From Circinella umbellata (taxonomy: Eukaryota > Mucoromycota > Mucoromycetes > Mucorales > Lichtheimiaceae): 64,000 bases of DNA. Below, in pieces: positions 47,794-58,900 of the stretch. Position numbers and translations under genes: made by a program. Every line of letters starts with the position of its first letter. Position 1 is the first letter of the stretch. Location: contig JAIWNF010000022.1 in NCBI GenBank assembly GCA_025093555.1, positions 682,001 to 746,000 of the forward strand, written 5' to 3'. The notes under the pieces are model-generated. The model was not told where the DNA came from and searched no databases. It worked only from the letters and a program-made list of their open reading frames with translations.

Positions 47794-48030
47794 TGATTGA
47801 TTCTTTTTATAGGAAGATGGTTCCTATTTATATATAAGCGAATGATAAAAGAGTGAAGTGTAATGAGTTTAGGGGATCATGGGTAATTAAAGGGGGTTTT
47901 ATAAAAACCATTAAAGAGGTCAATTTGATATATAAATATATATAAGGGGGATGTCGTAAAAAGAAAAAAAAATGAAGGAGGTTTTTCTTATTTTTTATGA
48001 ATAAAAAAAGAAAAGGGTATTAGAAATTCA
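47310..48030. other. intergenic, low complexity
   Basis: About 720 b with GT-rich patches (47449-47540), purine-rich runs and a (TA)n microsatellite at about 47762-47790. No gene seen. Confidence 0.7.
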
Positions 48031-49278
48031 TTAATATGAATCATCAACAAGGAAATCTTCCAAAATAAGTTGGGTAGCATCTTGAACCCGTTCATCAAAT
48101 TGAACTCGTAAAATTTCTTCTACTTCATATAACCAAGAACGTAACCAATGTGTTAATGCTCGAGATTCAGGTCGTTGCTCTTGTTCTTCTGATTCTCGTC
48201 GTAAAGTTTCTAACCAAGCTAATGCTTCATCTTCATCCATTTCATCAATATCCTCTACTTCATTATTATATATTGATATTGATTTCTTTTCCGTTGACGC
48301 TAATAAAATAAGTTGCTGTTGGCGATTTGTATTCTTATTATTATTATTCCAAAGAAATGATGCTGCTGTTGCTTGATGAGAGGAAGATGATTCACGGTGA
48401 TGAGTTGCATCTTCCATTAATAAAACACTAGTAGGCATAGATTGACTGATAATGATATCAGCTGCCTCTTCAACATTAAGAATTAAACCTAATTGTAAAC
48501 CAAGATGTCGGTTCAATGCAAGAATATCTTCGGTTAATCTAGCACCAATTACTGTGATATCTTTATCGTCGTCGTCATTGTTGTCGTCATTGTTATTATT
48601 GTTATTGTTATTATTATTGTTATTATAATTCATATTTCGTCGTCGTCGTTGTTGTTGTAAATGTTGTTCTTGTGTATAAGGTAATACACTAGGTAAGTTT
48701 GACTCAACAAGGGGTCGAATGGAGGCAAGTAAATTAGCTCTCATTAAATTGAGATGATCTCGAAGATCATGAACAAACGAACGAAGTGACATTCTACAAC
48801 GACCTATGTGTGTATGTATATAAAGAAATTATAAAAAAAATGAAATTTGTTTATTTAGTTGTCATGGTAATGCTTATTATTTGAGTCTTTTTTAATAATA
48901 ATAAAAAATCGATTTACCTCTGCGAACGGAACCATAGTGATGAATAGACATATAGGATCGAGGTGCAGATAATGTGATTTCCTTCGTTAAAGTGGCCATC
49001 ACTTGATCAACAATGTTTTCATAATATTCACTGAGAGCATTCGTCATGGCCAAAGTATCGATTGATGTTGTAGAAGGAGGTTGTTGTTGTTGTTGTTGTT
49101 GCTGTCTTTGATTATTTTCATTAAGTATACGTACTATATGTTGATTTCCAAACATTATGGATGATTCGTCGTTTAATGATGTTATTGTCGTTGGTGTAGT
49201 AGTAGTGGCAGCATATGTAGAGTTAAATAATAAACAAACCGCCGTTAAAGACAGCAGCATTGGGCGGTAAATAATCAT
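48031..49278 (-). CDS. secreted protein, low-complexity, unknown function (377 aa)
   Basis: Two exons join in frame: 49278-48918 and 48803-48031. A signal peptide is clear (MIIYRPMLLSLTAVCLLFNS then YA|ATTTT). The mature protein has a Q-run, a long N/D run (about residues 175-200) and between them a helical part (ALSEYYENIVDQVMATLTKE; FVHDLRDHLNLMRANLLASI). The C-terminal third is acidic with DEDEALAWLETLRRESEEQ and THWLRSWLYEVEEILR. No enzyme motif is seen and only few cysteines. A cell-wall or extracellular structural role is possible but not shown. The N/D stretch should vary in length between strains. Confidence 0.72.
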
Positions 49279-52200
49279 AAGGAAAGTATATTGAAAAACA
49301 GTTTAGTATTTTTTTTCAAGAAGGAAAGATAAAATAAATAAGATAAAGAGGAAAAGAAGAGAAAAGAAATCGTGTGAGAACTAAAGGGATTAAAGAAAAA
49401 AAAGAAAAAGAAAAAGTATGGGATGAAGAAAATGCAAATGCACACTCCGCGCGTAAAAAAAAGTTTCGAAGGGGGGGGTGTTGATTTTTGGGGGAGGATG
49501 AAATTATTTCTATTGAATAATAAAGAGGAGAGAAAGAGAGAGAAAGAGAGTGATACAAAGGTAAGTTTCTTCATTTTCCTCTCATACAATAATATAATAC
49601 ATTTTAGTAACATTTGTTGTTCGTTTGTAGTTATTATCGTGTTATAAAATAATATAACTGTAAATGATTTGGTGGTTTTAACAATGCCGTTTCGGCCATC
49701 AAACGGATTTCTGTTCCGAGTAACCCAGACTTCCATTTGGAATATGAGGATTCTTTTATTAGCCAATGAAATTTATTATTTATCTTAATTGATCGTCTTT
49801 TACTTATTTTGCCCTCTTTTGTCCAAATTAGCTGATGTTATATTATATAGGAAATATGTATGTGGTATAAGTTTTAAATTCATATATTTGAACTTATTAA
49901 TAATAAAAGGTTTTGATTATTTAGCATATACAAATATTAACTACTTCCTCCGCTTCCACTTACGACATTTTCTTACTTTTTTACCTGTCTTTGGGATACT
50001 ATTAGTTCTTATGACATATTTCTTTTCTTAAAAAAAAAAAATTATCTATATTCGTCTTATAACAAAGAGTATAAAATGTTCCTTTTAAGCATCTTTTTGC
50101 CTAAAATAGTGTAAAAAATCGTGCTATTACCAATTCTTCGATTTCTTTTCTTTCTGTGGGCTCTTTTCCTGGTATTATTATAACATATGCATGTGCTTTT
50201 GTCTTTTTGGCTTCTTTGTATTTTAAAGCTCTAGACTCTTCAAATTTATCTAATTTTCATTTTGTTATTCTAAAGGATAATAGGCATTCTTTATTATTCA
50301 CTTATTGAATAACTTCATTTTCAATCATTATCATAAGTAATATGGTTATCAAATAAACTTTATTTTTAATTCCTTGTATTGGGGGTTGAATTATTACGAT
50401 AGCTATTATAATTTTTTTTTGTCAATAAGATTCCCAGCTAACGTTATAAGAAATTACACTAATAAATAAACGTATTAGAAGGGTTTTTTAATATATATTT
50501 TTGTGTGGAGTACATAAAAGATAAAACGCGAGATTTTTTTTTCTTCGTCTTTTCAATTATTATTACCAAAGTATTTTGTTGCCATCATCATCATTTATTG
50601 TTGACATAAAATAATATTAAAAAGAAAGTACTCAAATTTCTATAAAATAAATAGCTTATATTTAATGTTGAAGATATAGTACATTCTTAATTGACAGATG
50701 TTTCTTAAAAGAAAAGGTTCTTGAAATGTGTCTAATTGCTATAAGCGGAGCTATGATGTTGCTGTACTCTTCGAACGCTTTCGTTTAGTGAGCTGTTAAC
50801 TGTATATAAAAAAATCCCGTTCTATTCCCAGTCAAGAACTTACTCTTTCAAAATATGCAGAAATTCTTTATTTATCTTAAATTTTTAATTTATTGGTGCA
50901 GAAATGTTTTATATTTTTGTTGTCGATCATTCTTATTTTTATTGTTTTTGTTACATTCACATTATATAAATGTATTAAACTTGCATAAGAAACATCTTTA
51001 TTGTAAAACAATAGATGTATCTAAAGGAAGAATCTAATACCAATCGAGTCAAGTGTGAGTTACAATAAAGTTTCAATATTATTTACCGGGGAAATCGATA
51101 TCTTTTTTTTTTCACATTCCTCGTGATTGAGATTTTGTGTTTGTGTATGTGTGTATACGATAAAATATATTGCACTAAAATGTGTGAAAAATGTAACCGA
51201 ACGTATGCTGGGTTTTTTGTTGTTAAACAGAAGATCCGTGTAACATTTATCATTTTGTGTTACTCAACTGTTTGGAATTTTTTTTTACTAAACCTTTCTT
51301 AGTTTTTTTATTATGATACGATCTTACAAGATGATCTTGATGACGAATATGATTTTTTTCAAAGATTGTTGATAATTGAAATTATTAGGTTTTGTCAGAG
51401 TCTATATACATTCTCACTATTTCTCTTTTATTAATAATAGATAAAAGAGTATATAATATATGAAAACATGTCTTTTCTTTGGAAGTGACAAGAACATTTT
51501 TAATATATTTTAATTGCCACAGAATAATCTCATTTCTTCTTTTCAGTAAAATTAACCCCAGAGAAAAATAAGAAGAACAAAAAAATACTAGAATGATCAG
51601 AGGAAAACAAATAGTAATCTTCTTCTAAAAATAGCTTTTAATAAGTATCTGTCAAATAAATTTGTATAGTCATGGTCAACAAACTATATTATATTACGAT
51701 TCGTAGTCTATGTCTGTTCATTCATATATGACCTGTCAGTATAATAAATACTTAGTAATTCATTCATTAACACCATTGCTATTTACTTTTGTTTGAATCT
51801 GGTATTACCATTGACTTTATTTCCAAGTATTACAAACAACACGATGCTTTTTTATTACTGCCACGTTAAGCAAGAAAAAATGTTTATGATTTTTCTTTCT
51901 GTTTTTTCTCAACAGACAAAATAAGGTTATCTTGATGATTTTTTTTTTGCACGCCGCACGATTTATAATATATAACTTGCGATAATATACTTGGATAAAA
52001 ACCTTCTCCATTAACATTGATATAATATTAGACATCATTTCTTTTCAGAGTTATATCAAGTTACATGTTCGAAACTGGTATCATTTACAAAAAAGTAACA
52101 TTATTTTTTTATATTCTCTTTTTTTAATACAAGAAAAAAGTTATTTAACTACTTTCTACACTGGTAACATAATTTATATAATGAAAATATAGTAAGAGTT

Positions 52201-52960
52201 AGTAATAGTTTTTCCCCTTACATCCCTTTGTTCGATTGATAATAATAAAAACAGGTCTTTCAATTTTTTAATTATAAAAGAAAAATGAGAAAATTAACAG
52301 CAGAGAAGAGAGAGAAGATAGTATACACATATGGGAAGCATCGTGTTAGCATAAATAGTCAGTGTACAAAAGCACATGGATTAGCATTACAACAATACTA
52401 GGAGCACGTTTATTACATACAGGTTTTTTTTCCCTAATGGCTGGCGGAGTATATTTTATTTTGATGTTGGCAACCAAACATTTTCAAGCCAACAAAAGAA
52501 TTGACAACTTAATATGGTTCAAGCTCTTCATCACTGCGATATAGCAATTCGTAAAATAGACTTCTCCTTTATTTGTTTTATCAAATAATTTGTTCTATAT
52601 TGAATAAAGGTGTTTTCACAGTGACAGGGAGAATACCCCCTGTTTTGATCTCTATTACGTATGAACAAAAAGAAAAATAATCTCCCAAAGTTACTTTTAG
52701 CACAACTTGAACATATTTCAACGGTTCGAATGGGTTTCTTTTAGGTACTGCTTTTTTTATCTCTGGAGGCATTATAGTTGAAGATAAATATGTATAAATC
52801 ATAAACTATTGTTGCACAGAAGATGTAATTATAACATTTGACATAGAATATTAAGTAAAGAAGCAATAGTTATATAGGAAACTACTATTATGTTTAGTTT
52901 ATAAAGAAAAAAAAACTGTAAAGTAAAGATTGTTGAATATTGGACAAATATGTATATTGT
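49279..52960. other. large gene-poor AT-rich stretch
   Basis: About 3.7 kb with no supported gene on either strand; open frames are short, F/I/L/K-rich and lack splice structure. A purine-rich tract (49320-49570) gives artefactual frames on both strands. Homopolymer A/T runs are common. Confidence 0.6.
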
Positions 52961-52969
52961 CTATCACTA

Positions 52970-54978
52970 AGTTCCAGACAATTGAGGTAGTCCATCGGAC
53001 TTACCGAACCTGAACTGATAGAGTGCTGTGATCATAACAAATAAAATAAATGTATAAAAAATTTTGTTTTTCTATAAAACTAATGTGAATGCTATCATGG
53101 AACCTTGATCATTTTTCTTTCGCTACGCCGGTCAGAACCGCTTTCATTGTAAAAAGCATCCATGTCTGACCAATCTATGAACCCTGATACTCAAATCCAA
53201 CAACTTGTGGAACAGGTAGCAAGACAGCAACAACTGCTTGAAGATCTGTATCAAGCTCGCACAGACTCTGTTGTTCATCCCCCTGTACCATAGTTACCAC
53301 ATGACCTACCTGTTCGTCTATCTTTTTATTGTACCCCTTCACCTACCTTGATTCAATTAATGCCTACCTTAGAACAAGCTACATTTACCAGCACGCTCGC
53401 CGCCGAGGAGCGCATACAAGTTATCGAACGTTACCCCTCTCTTTATGGTTTCACATACAAGGCACCAGCACCAGTTCCGGAGGTCGCTCGTTTGTTTACC
53501 AAACGTCAAGCAGCAGAGGATGCTTCTCTTCGCAACTTTCAATACAACTTATCAGCCATCCTACGTCCTCTAGATGTCCTTGACCATATGCTTCTATCCA
53601 TCCTACAACCTGATCAACTTGAGCGTTTTTTTGGTACACTTAATGACATCTGTACTCTCATTTTACATACAGAGGGTACTATTAATCAAGCCCACAACCA
53701 ACTTGCTCTTCGGGCAGTTAATCCTTCTATTCGACAACAACCTACTGACTGAGAATATACTATGGCTTCGACACCTTCAAGTAAACTGTTTCGTAGTATA
53801 CAGCACTTCAAAAAAGTCTACAAGAGGCTCGTTTATTTTCGGGTAATCGTTTTCGTCAAGCCACTACCTCTCGTTCGTCTGCTTCTGCACCAACATCATC
53901 GTTTTTTCGATCCGGCCCGTCAGGAGATGGCAAGCATCCTGACACCGGTTTTACTCAACCACAACAACCGCGGTCAAACAATCCGTTTTGCCGCAACTAC
54001 CAATCTATCTGTAGTATGGATGGGAAAATGGGTGAATAAGGTAAGATAAATAAAATGGATAGAAATAGATGACAAAGTAGAAGTCTTGTGAGAATCAATT
54101 AGGTCTTTTATTATATGAAATAAAGTATCAAGATAAAAAGATAATTTTATATTATTTAATTTTAAGTCTATATTTATCTTCTTTGATATATAACTTCCCT
54201 ATTCTACGATGATGGGTTCACTTGTTGTTTTAGTTTCAGTATATTGATATATAGTATGTTTTATATTATTATTAATGGTATATGATTATGATTTGCTCAA
54301 TTTAGTATAGTAGAGAAGTAACCGATATTATTACGTTTGAGTTAGATCAGTGTATATTATTATTATTTATTTTTGATGATGGGTAGGAATATCACACCAC
54401 CAACCGCAGCAACAACAGCAATACCAGGAACACCGCTTTCAACAACAGCACCAGGAACAACCACCAGTAGGCGGTCGTCTTCAACATTATTGGAAGGCTT
54501 GGGTAAAGCTAACACCCAGTCGTTGGTTACATTCTGTTATCAAGAACGATTTCCGTCTTCAGTTCTTGACACCTCCCCCTTTGACACTTCACCATCAACC
54601 CACCATTCCACAGTCACTCCAACAACAAACTCTTCTATACCAAGAGATAACCGAATTTTTACAAAAACATGCGATCGAACCAACATTTTCTGAACCAGGC
54701 TTCGGCAGTCTTATGTTCGTCATCCCCAAACGCAATAACGTGTTTCGTCCCATCTTCAACCTCAAAAATTAAATCAACATCTTCGTGCACCCAAATTCAG
54801 AATGGAAACACTTCAACAAGTTGTAAAAATGATTCAACCACACGATTTCCTTACGTCAATCGATTTGGCAGATGTCTTTCTACACATCGCAGTACACAAC
54901 CAATCCCACTACCTCCGTTTCAGATGGAATCATCAAACATTCCAATTTCGCACGACCGTCTTTGGTCTCTGTTATATC
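52970..54978 (+). mobile_element. truncated, decayed DIRS-type retrotransposon
   Basis: A gag-like frame begins at 53162 (MSDQSMNPDTQIQQLVEQV), has an in-frame TAG at 53291, resumes (LEQATFTSTLAAEERIQVIE... ) and stops at 53750, after which frameshifts scatter the rest (ARLFSGNRFRQATTSRSS). After an insertion it continues with a Q-rich part and the start of a reverse transcriptase typical of DIRS elements: GGRLQHYWKAW, LTPPPLTLHHQP, LQKHAIEPTF, GSLMFVIPKRNNVFRPIFNL, FRMETLQQVVKMIQPHDFLT, SIDLADVFLHIAVH and YLRFRWNHQTFQFRTTVFGL. Homology ends there; the catalytic DD, RNase H, methyltransferase-like and tyrosine recombinase parts are absent. The left boundary (about 52.97 kb) is a guess. Confidence 0.82.
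54034..54384. mobile_element. ~351-b insertion inside the DIRS element
   Basis: ATGGGT at 54028-54033 recurs at 54379-54384 and brackets AT-rich sequence foreign to the gag frame: coding sequence stops at QSICSMDGKMG and resumes with a Q-rich segment right after the second ATGGGT. This fits an insertion with a 5-6-b target duplication (solo LTR or another small element). No clear terminal repeats are visible, so the type is open. Confidence 0.6.
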
Positions 54979-56039
54979 AATAGAAATTTAATGAAATAAA
55001 AGAGACGTTAAAAAGTCAACGAGACTCAAAAGAACAATAATTGAACTGAAGTTTATTAAAATAAAATATTATCTCTATCTATATGAATCTTATTATCAGT
55101 GGGATATATTGATATGTGTATATGTAAGATTTATATTTGTCATGGCCGTGTGAATTATGAATATAAGAATAATGATATTAAAATTAGACTTTGAGCGGTT
55201 GACGATATGATATATATACTCCTATTCCAATGAACTGCCACAAATAATATCTTAGTCCCTTATTACTTTTCCTGCCATCATTCTTTTTGTCTAGTGATGC
55301 TATTTTTATGAAAGGAACCTTCTCCCTGAGTGGTAATAATTAAATTATCCTTCATCCATTTATCACTATGGTTCAATATGTCTTGTTACAATAAAAAGTT
55401 ACTCAATTCACCAGCAAGGAAGAAAATAGTAACATTTATGCTTTTGCAGTATATCATGACTCCATAGTATAACACTCTGTCTACTCTGTCATAACTTCCC
55501 AGCTCCCCAAAATCAAAACTCTAGGATTTAATGGCACTTGAACTGGAATCTTTACAACTAGATTACGTATAGTATATTTCTAATTGAAGGAGAAGTTGAT
55601 GTAGTATTAGATGAAGTTGTATAGTGAAATTCTTTTTATGATCTATTACATTAACCCAGTATTTATCAGTAAGTAAATAGTTACTTTCTCTCGACATAGT
55701 TGATTAATGATGATTTTGATCTGAGAAGTTCTTCTTTGCATTTGACTTAATTCCTCACCTTTCAGAAAAAAATTCCATCAATTTATCAGCACACACAGTA
55801 TATACAATGGTCATCCTACTGTCATAAAAACTTGATCTCTTTTCTTGTTTGTGCCATCTGAACAATATCAAAACAAACAAAAAATAAAAATGTGCTAACG
55901 TTCAAAATGGTGACCTAGTTATTTGGTCTTTTTTCTCTATATTTATCTCATCTGATTATTTTCTCTATTACTTTTTAGTCTAGTCTTTTTGATTAATGAA
56001 TTGAAAACCGATACCGGGTCTCGTAGAGCTAACAATACA

Positions 56040-56560
56040 ATTGTGCTATAGACTTCTGATAAATTCTTGAGATGTAATGCCGATGACTAATAGCTTTTTT
56101 TTTTCTCTCGCTATTATGATATCATTTTGGTAAATGAATTTTAATTTAATAACAATATCGGGCTCCACCAAGTTAACAGGATTATTATACTGTACTTCTG
56201 ATAAATCCTTGAGATGTGATGCAGATACGTACATAATTTTTAGTTTTTCTATCTCGCTACTGTGATATCATGCTGGTAAATTTTTTTTGGATCGAAAAAC
56301 AATGCCCAGTCCTATAGGGTTAACAATAACATTGTACTCTATGCTTTTGATAAATTAATGAGACGTAATGCAGATAAGCGTTCTTGTCTCTCCAGTTACT
56401 GTAATTTGATTTTGGTGATAATATTTTAAATTGAAAAGCAATCCCGGGTCCCTTTAAGTCAATAAGAATACGCTTAGACTATATACTTTTGATAAATTAA
56501 TGAGATGTAATGCAGATAACCGTTTTTTCCCTCTCGTTATTATGATGTCAGTAATACGCT
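56040..56560. repeat. ~142-b tandem array in repeat A, right copy
   Basis: Four diverged units anchored on GATAAATTAATGAGATGTAA-like words at 56058, 56200, 56349 and 56491, spacings 142, 149 and 142 b. Each anchor is followed by a TTTTTCTCTCGTTATTATGA-like part and later by CCGGGTCC / GTTAAC-like words. The array lies directly upstream of the relic A gene in both copies. Confidence 0.85.
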
Positions 56561-56765
56561 GTTTCTTTATTTCCCTTGACATTTATAGTTTTCTAAAGGA
56601 CAACAAAATGTATATAAAAAAAGTTTTTTTTTCTTTTTCTTTTCTTATTAATTTTCGTTTACCACACTTCTCTCAATTTTACTCTTTCTTTATTATTATT
56701 ATTATTGTTTTCAAGATTTCAAACCTCGTTCCCACCATCCTCGTCTCAAAAAAATTATTTTTTTT

Positions 56766-57371
56766 AACAACAACAACAGCAACAACAAGTACGACGTCCT
56801 CACTGGTGATGGTGGCGTTGATGCGGAGGATAACGGCTTTGTTATCCTCCCATCAAAAGAACAAAAGGAGGGGGAAGAGCTTTACTTGCTCCCAGAAGAG
56901 GTATTTAAAAAGCAATTTACCATACTGTCAATAAACACACAAGTCAAAACTCATTAAAAATATAATTATCTTTATTTATCACTAAGGTACGTTTGGTTGT
57001 TCAAGAACAGCCAAATTGTGCCACTTGTAGCAAAATAGAGCAATTAGAAACCTTATGGAGCATGAGCTTGGAAGCCAAGGTAATTAATATATATATATAC
57101 GACATCATTCATATTTGATAAATGTATATACCAGCATATTTATTTACTTTTTCCCCTTCTAATTTATGTATTATTTAATTATACTTTTTATAAATAGAAC
57201 GACTTGGTATATGCTATCACTGATATTTATCATGATAGCATAACTAGGGAAAATCTTGGCTTCCAGCTCCAACAAGGGCTCTATAAGCTACAAGACTTCT
57301 GGGAGCAAGACGTCAAAGGTGCTTGGCGTTGGGCCCTGTGGATCAGGAACGAAATTGCCGCCTTGTCCTAA
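56766..57371 (+). pseudogene. relic A gene, right copy (best preserved)
   Basis: Three blocks join in frame at good splice sites: about 56766-56900 (Asn-rich start, then VDAEDNGFVILPSKEQKEGE), 56987-57079 (VRLVVQEQPNCATCSKIEQL... MSLEAK) and 57198-57371 (NDLVYAITDIYHDSITREN, LQQGLYKLQDFWEQDVKGAW, RWALWIRNEIAALS stop). About 130 residues are open without a stop. No in-frame ATG precedes the Asn run closely, so either the start exon was missed or lost. CATC could be half of a metal site; the end is amphipathic helix with many Trp. I do not recognise the family. Of the two copies only this one could still be coding. Confidence 0.5.
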
Positions 57372-57620
57372 GTCCACAGGGTGCTTTTTATTTATTATTT
57401 ACTATCATTTACTATTATTTATTATTTATTATTAGTTTTTCAATTTTCAATATGTATTTTTGTATTTTCATTCATTATTTTTTTTCTTAAGTATTTATTT
57501 AGATTACCCAAACTTAACATCCTAAAATACGCTTATAACTCATAATAAAATCCCTTAACTCTCGTTTTTTCACTTATATTATATGGTCCTTAATAATATC
57601 ATATCTTTTAATAAGAAATC

Positions 57621-58254
57621 AAATCAAAGTTAGTAATATAAAACAGCAATTACTAATAAGTTCCTGTTCATGATAACAATTATTACTATGAAACTAGTAA
57701 TGGAACGATATTAGCTCTGTATAACTTTAGAACATGTTTCGTTATAAAAATATTTTGTTTCAGTTTGGATTGGCTGGAATAAATGTGATAAGAATCTAGA
57801 GCGTAAATGTTTCTTCATAAAAGACAATATATATATATATATATATGCAAAAATATGTTCTTCGTCTTTGCATAACAATGTTTGGGTTATTACGTATTAA
57901 ATGATTCATTGATGTTTTTATCCTACGAGAATCTGATTTTTTATTAGGAAAATTTAGTGTAATAGGCGACTAAACATACCCCTTATTTTAATGCATTTCT
58001 ATTGTATTTTTTTCTCTTTTCTTTTCTTCTCTTTTCTTTTCTATATTTTTTTTTTCCTTTTTCTCCCCCACCTTCATATTCTACTCTTTCTTTTTTTTTG
58101 TATATAAGACTCTTAGTTTAAAAAGAGATAACTTCATGGGAAAAAAAAGCATTGTTATTTACAAGTCCTTTTAGGCCATATATTCAACTCGCTTACCACT
58201 GGCCTCAAACCTGGAGGTGGACAGGCGATCAAGCTAAAATGGGGGCAATATAAA
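57621..58254. other. spacer between relics A and B, right side
   Basis: AT-rich, with a (TA)n run at about 57827-57846 and a pyrimidine-rich tract (58010-58100). No clear similarity to the longer spacer on the left side. Confidence 0.5.
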
Positions 58255-58900
58255 GTTTTTGAAGAAAAAGTGGTTGCTGCGTGTTGAACAAAATGATACC
58301 AAAGTGTACCTTGAGGGTATCATGTTCAAGTGCGGGATGATATGTGAATATGAACAGTAAGTTTAAATATTTAGACATCTAATTTTATTACTATCCAATG
58401 CATTAAACACGTCTATATTGGTTTGTAAATACGAAAAATATAGTTCTATTCGCTCATTCATCATTGACCCCACGGACGAGTGCTGGGAAAGATGGCTCAC
58501 AAAGGAAGAGCTTCAAAAAATATCAACAGAGGGAGGAGATGTGTTCCCCTTTTTAACAAATCTGTTCAAAATGTTTTTGAGAAGTGCGAAAAGGCACTTG
58601 AACCGCGAGAAGAGAAGGACAACACGAAAGATGACGAATATATAGATTGCATTTGGAAAGCAATCACCAGTTTTGGTTTTTTTTTTTGACCCTAAAGCTC
58701 AACCGAAGAGTACTGGATACAGCATTCTTTACTTGACTACTTGTTTGGATATGTACCGTCACGGAAACATTGTTAAAATGATTTTTGGTGATTCAGAGCA
58801 AAATTTTTTTGTACGTTGCGAATTCTTTCTTTTGTTAATTTTATTAAGACCTCTCTTTTTGTGGTTTCAGACGTAACATTTCTGAATATTAGAACTCCCA
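58255..58900 (+). pseudogene. relic B, right copy
   Basis: Plus-strand remnant: DTKVYLEGIMFKCGMICEYE (about 58290-58356), an intron-like interval, then RSFIIDPTDECWERWLTKEE and STEGGDVFPFLTNLF (58452-58570), a frameshift, EREEKDNTKDDEYIDCIWKAI (ends about 58670), another frameshift and DPKAQPKSTGYSILYLTTC with CLDMYRHGNIVKMIFGDSEQ (58688-58810). The homology to 36150-35790 ends near 58610. At least two frameshifts make it a pseudogene. The coding parts look like one conserved gene, but the family is unknown to me. Confidence 0.6.

Larger units (their letters stand above)
55232..57620 (+). repeat. repeat A, right copy
   Basis: Homologous, in inverted orientation, to 39690-41850 (see there for the shared words). 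The right copy is slightly longer, mainly because its tandem units are ~142-149 b rather than ~133 b. It begins about 250 b after the truncated DIRS reverse transcriptase. Confidence 0.85.

Noticed and set aside
49275..49766. 163-codon frame on the minus strand overlapping the secreted-protein start
   Set aside because: Serine/phenylalanine runs from a purine/pyrimidine tract; other frames there are equally open.
52720..52745. ACGGTTCGAATGGG, similar to a tRNA B box
   Set aside because: No matching A box, acceptor stem or cloverleaf in the 80 b around it.
56500..56934. 144-codon frame across the start of relic A gene
   Set aside because: It is in a different frame from the blocks conserved between the two A copies, and its first half is T-rich hydrophobic sequence.
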